Assembly (NCBI GenBank): GCA_021158805.1
Contig: JAGGTZ010000036.1
Span: 1 to 16,295 of the forward strand
DNA from: Thermoproteota archaeon
GTDB lineage: Archaea; Korarchaeota; Korarchaeia; Korarchaeales; Korarchaeaceae
Length of the DNA: 16,295 nt
Reading direction: 5' to 3'
Part shown: in pieces, positions 6,513 to 13,713 of the stretch
Layout: the number at the start of each line of letters is the position of its first letter
Numbering within the stretch: the stretch's first letter is position 1
Position numbers and translations under genes: made by a program
The notes under the pieces: model-generated
Databases searched by the model: none
The model's input: only the letters and a program-made list of their open reading frames with translations
Told to the model about the DNA's origin: nothing

Positions 6513-6586
6513 GCGGCCGTAGTCTAGCCTGGATAGGATGCCGGCCCTCCAAGCCGGAGACCCGGGTTCAAATCCCGGCGGCCGCA
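6513..6586 (+). tRNA. tRNA-Gly (anticodon TCC)
   Basis: The cloverleaf is complete. The acceptor stem GCGGCCG pairs perfectly with CGGCCGC, followed by discriminator A (6586). The D-arm has A14, G15, G18 and G19. The anticodon stem is CCGGC/GCCGG with loop CCTCCAA, giving TCC at 6548-6550. The T-arm is CCGGG-TTCAAAT-CCCGG. CCA follows at 6587-6589, so the 3' end may be genome-encoded. There is no intron. Loop position 33 is C (6547) where almost all tRNAs have U. Position 10 is G, the substrate base of the Trm-G10 enzyme encoded downstream. Confidence 0.95.
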
Positions 6587-6612
6587 CCACCAAGATATAA
6601 AGGTGGACGATA

Positions 6613-6948
6613 TTGAGGAAGGAACTTGAACATCAGATATCCCTCTTAGTCAAAGAGCTAGCGAAAGAATATGGTTTTACCACGGAGAAGTCCCTCGAGT
6701 TAGCTTCCGACTTAACAATAGCGTTCATAAGATCCATATTATCCTCCAAGAGAAGGCTCTCGAAGGTCTCGCATTTGCTGGATGGAGAATTAGAGTGGAT
6801 GTATATAGCCTACTCCGTGAAGAGAACTCCGGTCTGCACGAGTCCGTGCTTAATTTCTAATGATATAGAGAAGGTCATCAATAACTACGGGTTTAGGAAT
6901 CTAAACTACATGATAATATTCAAATCCCTCTGTGAGGGAAAGGATTGA
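6613..6948 (+). CDS. Hypothetical protein, 111 aa, coupled to the C25-like peptidase
   Basis: I do not recognise a family. The reading frame starts at TTG, seven or so bases after a good ribosome binding site (AGGTGG, 6601-6606), which supports a real gene. It begins 23 nt after the encoded CCA of tRNA-Gly. The protein is soluble-looking: a charged amphipathic N-terminal half (about residues 1-45) followed by a mixed half with three cysteines, two of them in VCTSPC. No signal peptide or membrane helix is seen. Its TGA stop overlaps the TTG start of the peptidase gene (TTGA), so the two are probably translated together. A partner or regulatory role is possible but unproven. Confidence 0.7.
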   Translation: MRKELEHQISLLVKELAKEYGFTTEKSLELASDLTIAFIRSILSSKRRLSKVSHLLDGELEWMYIAYSVKRTPVCTSPCLISNDIEKVINNYGFRNLNYMIIFKSLCEGKD

Positions 6949-8621
6949 AGCTCCGTCTTCCATTTTTGATAGTGATTCTGCTCCTGATAAGCTGTTTCCC
7001 AGTAGCTAGTGCTGCACCTAGGTCGAGGCTGGTTCTCGTCTTTGATAATTTCTACGAAGCAGCTCCTTACGTAGCATTCTTAAATCAGAGCTATAGAGTA
7101 GTTGTTACGGAAGACATAAACCTAACCTTAGACAGGCTAGAGCGTATTGGGGTCGAATATACTCTCCTTGGACCGCAACTGCCTAACATGTTTGAGGGAG
7201 TGCCCCCCGGGCTCCTGGCCTACCTAGTAATTTATGCAAACAGTACACAAGATATACGTTATCTAACAGATAGAGGGGCCATCAAGGAATTCCTTAGTCG
7301 AAAGTTAGATGAGGCTGTAGCTGCGGCCATGAATAGGAAGTCGAATATCGCAGTAGTGTTTTATGGGGATGATGGTTACGACTATTCGCTACTAGCAGCC
7401 TATATCTCCCTGCTCAAGGGTGCTAAGATTATCGATATGGATCTAATAGATCAGATAGATGTTCTTTCGGCGCTGAAGAATGTAGGCTACGTCATAATGG
7501 TAACTAAACCCCTCTATAGTGGAAACAGTGAGAGATACAGGGAACTAATAGAAATATTAACCTCTTTGGACAGCGATCCCTATTTAGACGCTTCATTGGG
7601 AGTTATAACGGGCCTAAGTATAGATACCGGTTATCTTCTCGTGCTAATGTCCGAGATTCTCTCTGACAGATTTCCTACTCATCTTAGAGGCATTACGCTC
7701 CAAGGAGATATTCCCTTAGCGAGAAAAATTGAGGCCATATCCTTGCTCTTCGGGCTTGATTCTAAAATTGTGCACCCTGATATCCAATACAGCAACCTAT
7801 CTTATGCAGAAGCCAAAAATATCCTTCAAAACGCTAGTGGGATCCTCTATCTCAATTTACATGGCAATCCCTATGTAATGGCTTTAAAGACGGATGGATA
7901 TGTGATAATTACGGGATCGTTAATCTCGGAAATCAGGATGAACTCACCCATAGTGTTAACGCTATCCTGTGATACCCTAAGGTTCGCTGATATGGCCTCA
8001 CCTAATGGGGCTATTGCCTATAGCTTATTAGATGCTGGAGCTGCCGCTTATATCGGATCTACCAAAGCCGAATTCAGTATAGGATCTGAAGCTGGAACAT
8101 CATATCCAGATCTCATAGTCCTAATGCTCCTAAGCGGATATTCGTTAGGAGAGATCGTAAGAACGATTAATAACTTTCATATAAGGGAGTTCGGTGAAAA
8201 GGGCATAACAAATTTCGAAGCTGCCTATGAGATACTTCTCGGTGATCCGACCCTCTCTCTGGAGAATAAAAGACAGATGCCTTATGAAATCTATGGGAGT
8301 GGGGAAGGAGTTTATAGGATTAAGCCCACAGCTACGGTTCCAACAGTATTCATTAGAATAAGTGCAGGAAGGAACCTTAGACCACATGTGGAATCTGATA
8401 TACCAGCCATGTACTTTAAGTGGTACTCAGATGAAGACGGTCTTAGTATCTACATTTCCTCTCTTTCCTCCAGTTATGCTGGCTATTTTTCTAGTGAAAC
8501 GGTGATAAGGATAGAAATCAGGAAAGAGTGGGGAATGTTTGCACTAATACCCTACCTAGCGATAATGCTTATAATAGGGCTAGGTCTCCTGCTGATAGCG
8601 AAGTCAGCTAGGACCAAATAG
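6945..8621 (+). CDS. Gingipain-like (peptidase C25, clan CD) exported membrane-anchored cysteine peptidase
   Basis: The 558 residues start at a TTG that overlaps the previous stop. A signal peptide covers residues 1-24 (likely cut in ASA-AP). The C-terminus has one membrane helix (about 533-553) and a basic tail, so the body faces outside. The clan CD pattern is visible in order: a strand ending in a His-Gly dyad, YLNLHGNP (H306); the next strand, ending in the candidate nucleophile, VLTLSCDT (C342); then SPNGAIAYSLLDAGAAAYIGST and LLGDPTLSL (431-439), both typical of C25 peptidases. Only about 120 residues lie C-terminal to that core. Five N-x-S/T sequons (N47, N59, N99, N284, N296) fit an archaeal surface glycoprotein. 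An inactive homologue cannot be excluded. Confidence 0.75.
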   Translation: MKLRLPFLIVILLLISCFPVASAAPRSRLVLVFDNFYEAAPYVAFLNQSYRVVVTEDINLTLDRLERIGVEYTLLGPQLPNMFEGVPPGLLAYLVIYANSTQDIRYLTDRGAIKEFLSRKLDEAVAAAMNRKSNIAVVFYGDDGYDYSLLAAYISLLKGAKIIDMDLIDQIDVLSALKNVGYVIMVTKPLYSGNSERYRELIEILTSLDSDPYLDASLGVITGLSIDTGYLLVLMSEILSDRFPTHLRGITLQGDIPLARKIEAISLLFGLDSKIVHPDIQYSNLSYAEAKNILQNASGILYLNLHGNPYVMALKTDGYVIITGSLISEIRMNSPIVLTLSCDTLRFADMASPNGAIAYSLLDAGAAAYIGSTKAEFSIGSEAGTSYPDLIVLMLLSGYSLGEIVRTINNFHIREFGEKGITNFEAAYEILLGDPTLSLENKRQMPYEIYGSGEGVYRIKPTATVPTVFIRISAGRNLRPHVESDIPAMYFKWYSDEDGLSIYISSLSSSYAGYFSSETVIRIEIRKEWGMFALIPYLAIMLIIGLGLLLIAKSARTK

Positions 8622-8631
8622 TATTTATTAA
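8622..8631 (+). promoter_or_regulatory. TATA box of tRNA-Thr
   Basis: TATTTATTAA begins right after the peptidase stop codon and is centred about 31 nt before the tRNA, a standard archaeal distance. It gives tRNA-Thr, and perhaps the genes after it, a promoter independent of the peptidase gene. Confidence 0.6.
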
Positions 8632-8657
8632 GGAGTTACGTCGATAAACTAGACTGG

Positions 8658-8732
8658 GCCCCGGTAGCTCAGCTCGGTTAGAGCGCCGCCTTGGTAAGGC
8701 GGAGGTCGCGGGTTCGAATCCCGCCCGGGGCT
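8658..8732 (+). tRNA. tRNA-Thr (anticodon GGT)
   Basis: The acceptor stem GCCCCGG pairs with CCGGGGC, with discriminator T at 8732. The D-arm is GCTC/GAGC with G18 and G19. The anticodon stem is CCGCC/GGCGG with loop TTGGTAA, giving GGT at 8693-8695. The variable loop is AGGTC and the T-arm GCGGG-TTCGAAT-CCCGC. No intron and no encoded CCA (CTAT follows). It lies 27 nt before the proteasome gene on the same strand. Position 10 is G, as Trm-G10 requires. Confidence 0.97.
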
Positions 8733-8759
8733 CTATCTATAATAGAGAGGTGTCATGGC

Positions 8760-9356
8760 TTGGTACTGGCGACAGCCTTAGGTCTAAAGTTTAAGGATGG
8801 AGTGGTGCTCGCTGCTGATAGGAGAGTCTCTTATGGCACATTCATATTGAGTAAATCTGCAAGGAAGGTCTTTCTTATCAATGATCTAGTTGGTATTTCA
8901 ACAGCAGGATTACCTGGTGACTTTCAAGAGTTAGTAGATGTAGTCAGATTCAACTTAAGCATGTACGAGTTAGATCTTGATAAAAAGGCTACACCTACTA
9001 ACGTCGCCAAGCTCCTATCTCTTCTCCTATACCAAGGAAGGTTTAGAGGGATTTACTATGCTGAACTGATTGTTGGTGGGTTAGAAGAGGATAGACCTAA
9101 ATTGTTAGTTCTAGACCCAGCTGGAGGGCTCCTAGAAGAGAAGTATGTCGCGGTAGGGACTGGAGCTCAGATAGCTACTGGTATATTGGAGAGGAATTAT
9201 AAGGATGATTTAGATGAGGAAGGCGCTCTTGATCTGGCTGAAAAAGCGATGAGAGAGGCTATATCGAGAGATGCTCTTTCTGGAGATGGTATTGACTTAC
9301 TAATTATTACGAAGACGGGAGCAAGGAGTCTCTATATCCCCCTAAAAGCTTCTTGA
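8760..9356 (+). CDS. psmB: 20S proteasome beta subunit, variant lacking the usual Thr1
   Basis: This 198-residue subunit belongs to the inner rings of the archaeal 20S proteasome. The frame stays open back through tRNA-Thr, but the start is set by GAGGTG (8747-8752) seven bases before a TTG at 8760. Aligned on the family pattern KDGVVLAADRR, the expected D17, K33 (SARKVF), D166 and S169 (RDALSGD) are all present. Position 1, however, falls on alanine (MVLATALG), with Thr at position 2, no Gly at -1 and only three residues before position 1. So it probably is not auto-processed and may be a structural subunit. I recall a Sulfolobus beta paralogue with a similar PATAIGLK start. A second, active beta gene is expected elsewhere. 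M20 follows after 13 nt. Confidence 0.92.
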   Translation: MVLATALGLKFKDGVVLAADRRVSYGTFILSKSARKVFLINDLVGISTAGLPGDFQELVDVVRFNLSMYELDLDKKATPTNVAKLLSLLLYQGRFRGIYYAELIVGGLEEDRPKLLVLDPAGGLLEEKYVAVGTGAQIATGILERNYKDDLDEEGALDLAEKAMREAISRDALSGDGIDLLIITKTGARSLYIPLKAS

Positions 9357-9369
9357 GGGGGAGATGACG

Positions 9370-10479
9370 ATGGATATAAATGAAGAGAGGGTTAAAAATC
9401 TACTGATAGATCTCGTGGGAATAAAGAGTTTTAGGGGGAGGGAAGGAGAGGCCATCTACTATATCACAGATCTACTTGCTAGATATGCAGATAAAGTAAC
9501 CCATCAGCCGGTTAAAGACTGTGCTGGAAATGTAGTGGCTTTTTTAAACGTGAAAAGCGAGGGTAACCTGCTTCTCCTAGCTCACACCGATACCTTTGAG
9601 ATGTATTCGAATTGGACTAGAAATCCATGGGGAGAGCTTGATGGTGATAAATTATATGGTTTAGGGACTTTTGATGATAAAGGTATGTTGGCTGCAATGC
9701 TTGAAGCATTTATAGTTTCCTCTCAAACAAAGGACAGTAGGGGCCTTATCTTAGCCGCAGTATGTGATGAAGAGGGGTTCAGTAGAGGGACATATGAACT
9801 CTTGAGAAGTGGTATCCTCCCTAAGGTGAATGAGGCCATTGTTGCAGGCCCAACTAATATGAAGATAATGAGGGGTGCTTACGGCAGATTCGTCTTTGAT
9901 GTTGATATAAAGGGATTAGCCGCTCCTGGAACGGAAGAGACTGGTGTAAATGCAGTAATTGAAGCAGCTAAGATCATATTATGGGCTGTAGATCTCCCAA
10001 GGGTTGATGGTATTGGTGGGAGTGTGGCTCCCTTAAGTATAAAGTCGCCAGAGTTAATACTAGCCCATCCCGATAGATGTGTGGTCAGGATAGATAGGCA
10101 TTACCCCCCTGGAAATGATCCGGGTGTTATTAGGAAGAAATTCATGAGCCATCTTAGGAAAACACCCGAGTTAAAGGCTAAGATAAATGTCTCCTTGATG
10201 AAGAGACCCACGCCATTTATGGAGCCTTATGAAATACCAGAGGATGATGTGTTCGTGGATAAAGTACAGAAGACCTCCGAGAGAGTACTAGGAAGGAAGT
10301 TAGAGGTAGACCTATATAGAACGGTCTCTGATGCCAACTATCTCTACAAGCTGGGTGGCATTAAACCCATTATATTAGGCCCCATTGGAGGAAACCATCA
10401 CTCTGCTGACGAATATGTGATCCTTAGCTCTGTGTATGATGTTGCCCGTTTACTCGTTGGTCTCCTTCTACCATCTTAG
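9370..10479 (+). CDS. M20-family metallohydrolase (ArgE/DapE/CPG2-like), altered site
   Basis: A 369-residue protein of the M20 fold; this family removes acyl groups or cleaves short peptides with two zinc ions. Visible motifs: LLLLAHTDT (H72, D74), GTFDDKG (D102), VCDEEG (catalytic E134, ligand E135) and GGNHHSADE near the end (H343/H344). Two usual residues are missing. The metal ligand Glu in the family's GEPT is glycine (AGPT, G160), and the lid-domain His of AAH is proline (AAP, P186). It may bind one metal or use an unusual substrate. GAGGGGGAG (9355-9363) abuts an ATG at 9364 but is well spaced (six bases) from the ATG at 9370, so I choose 9370. The substrate is unknown. Confidence 0.85.
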   Translation: MDINEERVKNLLIDLVGIKSFRGREGEAIYYITDLLARYADKVTHQPVKDCAGNVVAFLNVKSEGNLLLLAHTDTFEMYSNWTRNPWGELDGDKLYGLGTFDDKGMLAAMLEAFIVSSQTKDSRGLILAAVCDEEGFSRGTYELLRSGILPKVNEAIVAGPTNMKIMRGAYGRFVFDVDIKGLAAPGTEETGVNAVIEAAKIILWAVDLPRVDGIGGSVAPLSIKSPELILAHPDRCVVRIDRHYPPGNDPGVIRKKFMSHLRKTPELKAKINVSLMKRPTPFMEPYEIPEDDVFVDKVQKTSERVLGRKLEVDLYRTVSDANYLYKLGGIKPIILGPIGGNHHSADEYVILSSVYDVARLLVGLLLPS

Positions 10480-10494
10480 TGTGAGGTTGCTTTT

Positions 10495-11616
10495 ATGGTG
10501 TTTTCCGACTTTTTAACCAATCTCCTTATATTTTGGCTCGCTATTTACGTGATAGGAACACTTCTTCAGCGGGTATTGAGATTTAAGAGTATTAAATTAG
10601 GACTATTCTATTTAGAGTTGACTTCGTCACCAGATAGGTTCAATAGAATCTTAGTGGGCCTATCCAAGGTTATTGGCCCGCTGATGAAGGTTGGAATATT
10701 GTCTTTGATAGGTCTATCGGTAGTTTCTGCACTGTGGCTCATTGACACTACCCTGAGGACCTTATTGGGGCCCAAAACCCCATCTATAGTCGTTGTAGTT
10801 CCTGGGCTGACCGTGGAATTTAGTATACCCATATTGATAGCTATATTCATTGCACTCTCTACGCATGAATTTGGACATGCTGCGGCTAGTGTTTATTCTA
10901 AGGTACCGGTAAAAAAGATCTCCCTCTTCATCTTGTTTATTCTGATAGGAGCTTTCGTTGAACCAGATGAGGAGCACATGAAAAAGTTAGCCTCTCTTAA
11001 GAGAATGGGGATATATTCCTCTGGCATAATGATGAACCTGTTGACATCGTTGCTTGTACTATTAATTGCTTTCTCCATTTTCCCCGGATTCCTAAGGTCC
11101 CCTGCTGGCGTCTACGTAGAAGGTGTTATTGAGGGAGGTCCTTCTTACGGGATACTTTCACCAGGTGTGGTAATAAAGGAGATTGACGGCGTCAGAGTAA
11201 GAGATATACAGACTTTGATAGATGCGTTAGGCAGATTTAGGCCAGGGCAGGAGATTACGGTGGTTACTGATAAAGGACCTTTCATAGTTAAGCTAGGATC
11301 AAGGCCGGATAATCCTGAATACGCATGGTTAGGTGTGAGATTATCTGCATTTCCTTATTACGAATCCATAATTCCAATGCCCTCCTCTGTATCGATTTCC
11401 TTAGTTAAGACCATTATGTTCACATTGCTATTTAGTATCGGCATTGCTGCCTTAAACTCCTTACCAATATTCCCATTAGATGGAGGGCTAGTGATATCAG
11501 AGATCCTTACTAGATATTTAGGTAATGAGACTCTGGCCAAAAAAATAACTTGGGCGATATCGGCCCCCTTCGCGCTAATGCTAGTATATAATGTCTTGAT
11601 ATTCTTCCTAAGCTGA
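10495..11616 (+). CDS. Site-2 protease (M50) with PDZ domain
   Basis: This intramembrane zinc protease has 373 residues and about six membrane segments. HEFGH (H124, E125, H128) sits at the end of the helix at 108-122. The third-ligand region NSLPIFPLDGG (N321, D329) lies in a later helix. Between them is a PDZ-like domain at about 205-268 (VYVEGVIEGGPS, LSPGVVIKEIDG). Proteins of this type cut membrane-bound substrates during regulated proteolysis. The target here is unknown; no membrane-bound anti-factor is seen, though the C25-like peptidase three genes upstream has a single C-terminal helix. The ATG has GAGGT seven bases upstream and lies 15 nt after the M20 stop. Confidence 0.93.
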   Translation: MVFSDFLTNLLIFWLAIYVIGTLLQRVLRFKSIKLGLFYLELTSSPDRFNRILVGLSKVIGPLMKVGILSLIGLSVVSALWLIDTTLRTLLGPKTPSIVVVVPGLTVEFSIPILIAIFIALSTHEFGHAAASVYSKVPVKKISLFILFILIGAFVEPDEEHMKKLASLKRMGIYSSGIMMNLLTSLLVLLIAFSIFPGFLRSPAGVYVEGVIEGGPSYGILSPGVVIKEIDGVRVRDIQTLIDALGRFRPGQEITVVTDKGPFIVKLGSRPDNPEYAWLGVRLSAFPYYESIIPMPSSVSISLVKTIMFTLLFSIGIAALNSLPIFPLDGGLVISEILTRYLGNETLAKKITWAISAPFALMLVYNVLIFFLS

Positions 11617-11617
11617 G

Positions 11618-12658
11618 ATGATTAGCTTGCCTAACCCATTCGAGAAGGCTAACGTTCCACTAAGCGTGGATGAGCTATTAGATATAGCTTTTAAAAGAGC
11701 GTTTGGGAAAATAAAGTCCGTCAAGCTATATAGGGACCCCCTGCTACTATATAGAAGCAGAGAGATTGCAAGGATACAGACGATAGCAGATAATATTACC
11801 AGTAGGTTAGAGAAGGCTGTTAAGTCCTTTCCCAACATAGATAGGTTGGATCCCTTCTATAGAGAGCTTTTAGATGTTGTAGTGGGCATAGATGATATCA
11901 GGCATGCTCTTGGTGCCTTACAATGGGCTTCTAAGATTTGTAAGAGAATAGCTAGGTACTACATAGCCAAGATAAGAAGGACAGAAGATCCGGATAAGAT
12001 GGCTCAGCTTAGGAAAGAGGCTAGTGGTAGAATCTCATCAGTTCTAAAGAGGATAAGTAAGGAGATAGATTTCCTGAGGATAAACATACCCAAGTTAAGG
12101 AAGCTGCCGGATATAGATCTCACGGTACCTGTGGTCATCATAGCGGGTATGCCCAACACCGGTAAGAGTACACTTCTGTCTAGACTCTCGACAAAGACTC
12201 CTGAGATCGCTCCTTATCCTTTCACAACGAGGGGGTTAATTATAGGACATTCTGAACTAGAGTCTGTGGGAAAGACGCAATTCATCGACACACCAGGCTT
12301 GCTAGATAGGCCACTCTCTAAGAGAAATAGGATTGAGTTACAGGCCATTGTAGCACTTAGGCATTTAGGCGGCATTGTGGTCTACTTATTCGATCCCAGC
12401 GAAACTTGCGGGTATCCTCTAAGCGATCAAATATCGCTTTATGAGGACTTAATAGAACAGTTTTCTCCGGATATCATTGCTGTTGTCAACAAGTTAGATC
12501 TTGAGAGGGAGTTCCCAAGAGGTTTTCTGAGGATAAGAGAGTATGCTAGGCTCAAAAACATCAGACTTATCGAAATATCTGCTGATAAGGGCTTAGGTAT
12601 TGCCCAGCTTAAGAAGAAAATAATAAGCGTTTTAACAGAAGGAGGGGACGAGGGGTGA
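11618..12658 (+). CDS. Nog1-like GTPase (OBG family)
   Basis: A cytosolic GTPase of 346 residues. A helical N-terminal region (about 1-165), typical of Nog1, precedes the G domain. G1 is GMPNTGKS (177-184), G2 the Thr pair in YPFTTRG (203-204), G3 DTPG (224-227), G4 NKLD (291-294) and G5 EISADKG. YPFTTRG after G1 is characteristic of the OBG/Nog1 group. In eukaryotes Nog1 acts in 60S ribosome assembly; a role with the large subunit is inferred for archaea. The protein ends soon after the G domain, without the long eukaryotic C-terminal extension. It starts one base after the S2P stop and overlaps the next gene by four bases (GTGA), which implies one operon. Confidence 0.93.
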   Translation: MISLPNPFEKANVPLSVDELLDIAFKRAFGKIKSVKLYRDPLLLYRSREIARIQTIADNITSRLEKAVKSFPNIDRLDPFYRELLDVVVGIDDIRHALGALQWASKICKRIARYYIAKIRRTEDPDKMAQLRKEASGRISSVLKRISKEIDFLRINIPKLRKLPDIDLTVPVVIIAGMPNTGKSTLLSRLSTKTPEIAPYPFTTRGLIIGHSELESVGKTQFIDTPGLLDRPLSKRNRIELQAIVALRHLGGIVVYLFDPSETCGYPLSDQISLYEDLIEQFSPDIIAVVNKLDLEREFPRGFLRIREYARLKNIRLIEISADKGLGIAQLKKKIISVLTEGGDEG

Positions 12659-13713
12659 GAATTGCTTTCTTACTCTCAGGAGAGCACCCCTCTTTGCCCT
12701 ACCATGAGGTAATTGCGGTCTTAGAAGCATTTGGTATCAAACATAACACTCTCCTTAAAGTGGATTCGGCTTGTGTCATAGAGATGGATGCATCAGAAAG
12801 GCTTTATAGAATTTTCAGGGAGAGATTGGCCTTCACTAGATCTTTCGGTAGGTTAATAGGTGTGATAGAGCCTAGTAAATTTCCAAACGCCTTAGATGAG
12901 TTGGAACCACCTTACATTACCAGTAGGTTCAGAGCTACCGCTATAAGGATACGAGGGAGCTGCAGAGAACTTCGAACGACTTACATAGAGAGGAAGATAG
13001 GAGAGTGGATATTAAGCTCCAATAAAGGTGCGAAGGTAGATCTGGGCAACCCTAAGGAGGAGATAATCTGCCTTATTACATCAGGTCTTCTCATAATCTA
13101 TAAGAGAGAAGGGGTTGTTGATAGGACCTTATTCAAAGTGAAAGAGGTTGCTGCTAGACCATTCGTCCATCCTGCCTCCATGAGGCCTACATTAGCAAGA
13201 GCCATGGTAAACCTAGCTAGGACAAGGCCCGGAGATCTGGTTCTGGATCCTTTCGTTGGAGTTGGTGGTATAGCCCTAGAAATATTGTCTGTTGGAGGAA
13301 AACTACTGGGTTTCGACATAAGTGACAAAATGGTGGTAGAAGCTAAGAATAACCTTATTTCATACGGATTCATTGAGGATTACTATATAACAAGGGGAGA
13401 TGCTCTCCATCTAGATCTTCCTGCTAAGGTAGATAGGATAGTCACTGATCCGCCATATGGAAGGATGAGCCAAGCCGTAGGAACCACTCCTAGGGAGTTA
13501 TCTGAGGGGTTCATAAGGAAGGTTCCCGAGTACCTGAGAGAAGGAGGCTGGTTAGCGATGGCAGTTCCCTCTGACTATTTAACTGAAGATGACTTCGTAA
13601 ATGTTGGACTTACCCCTGTACAGTACTTTGATATTAGAGAACATAGGTCTCTTATAAGAAGAATATGGGTCGCAAGGGTTGGTGACAATGCGAATAAAGT
13701 TCTTAGGCACTAG
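12655..13713 (+). CDS. tRNA (guanine-10-N2)-methyltransferase, Trm-G10/Trm11 family
   Basis: It methylates G10 in the D-arm of tRNAs using S-adenosylmethionine. The 352 residues comprise an N-terminal THUMP-containing half (about 1-160) and a Rossmann methyltransferase. The latter has RPFVHPASMRPTLARAM (168-184), the SAM site LDPFVGVGGIALE (197-209), an acidic strand end GFDIS and the catalytic TDPPYG (264-269). This set matches archaeal Trm-G10. The start is GTG inside the Nog1 stop (GTGA), with GGAGG nine bases upstream. Its 3' end overlaps the RNase Z start by 26 nt. Both tRNAs in the window carry G10 and could be substrates. Confidence 0.93.
   Translation: MRIAFLLSGEHPSLPYHEVIAVLEAFGIKHNTLLKVDSACVIEMDASERLYRIFRERLAFTRSFGRLIGVIEPSKFPNALDELEPPYITSRFRATAIRIRGSCRELRTTYIERKIGEWILSSNKGAKVDLGNPKEEIICLITSGLLIIYKREGVVDRTLFKVKEVAARPFVHPASMRPTLARAMVNLARTRPGDLVLDPFVGVGGIALEILSVGGKLLGFDISDKMVVEAKNNLISYGFIEDYYITRGDALHLDLPAKVDRIVTDPPYGRMSQAVGTTPRELSEGFIRKVPEYLREGGWLAMAVPSDYLTEDDFVNVGLTPVQYFDIREHRSLIRRIWVARVGDNANKVLRH

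Noticed and set aside
6366..6593. 75-residue minus-strand reading frame with PPGFEPG
   Set aside because: It is the translation of the reverse strand of tRNA-Gly; PPGFEPG is the usual artefact of the T-arm. No ribosome binding site supports it.
8691..8759. N-terminal extension of the proteasome beta reading frame
   Set aside because: These codons lie in tRNA-Thr and its trailer. The SD-supported TTG at 8760 is the sensible start.
13679..13687. Upstream TTG and GTG starts for RNase Z
   Set aside because: The ATG at 13688 matches the normal family start and has GGTGA just upstream.
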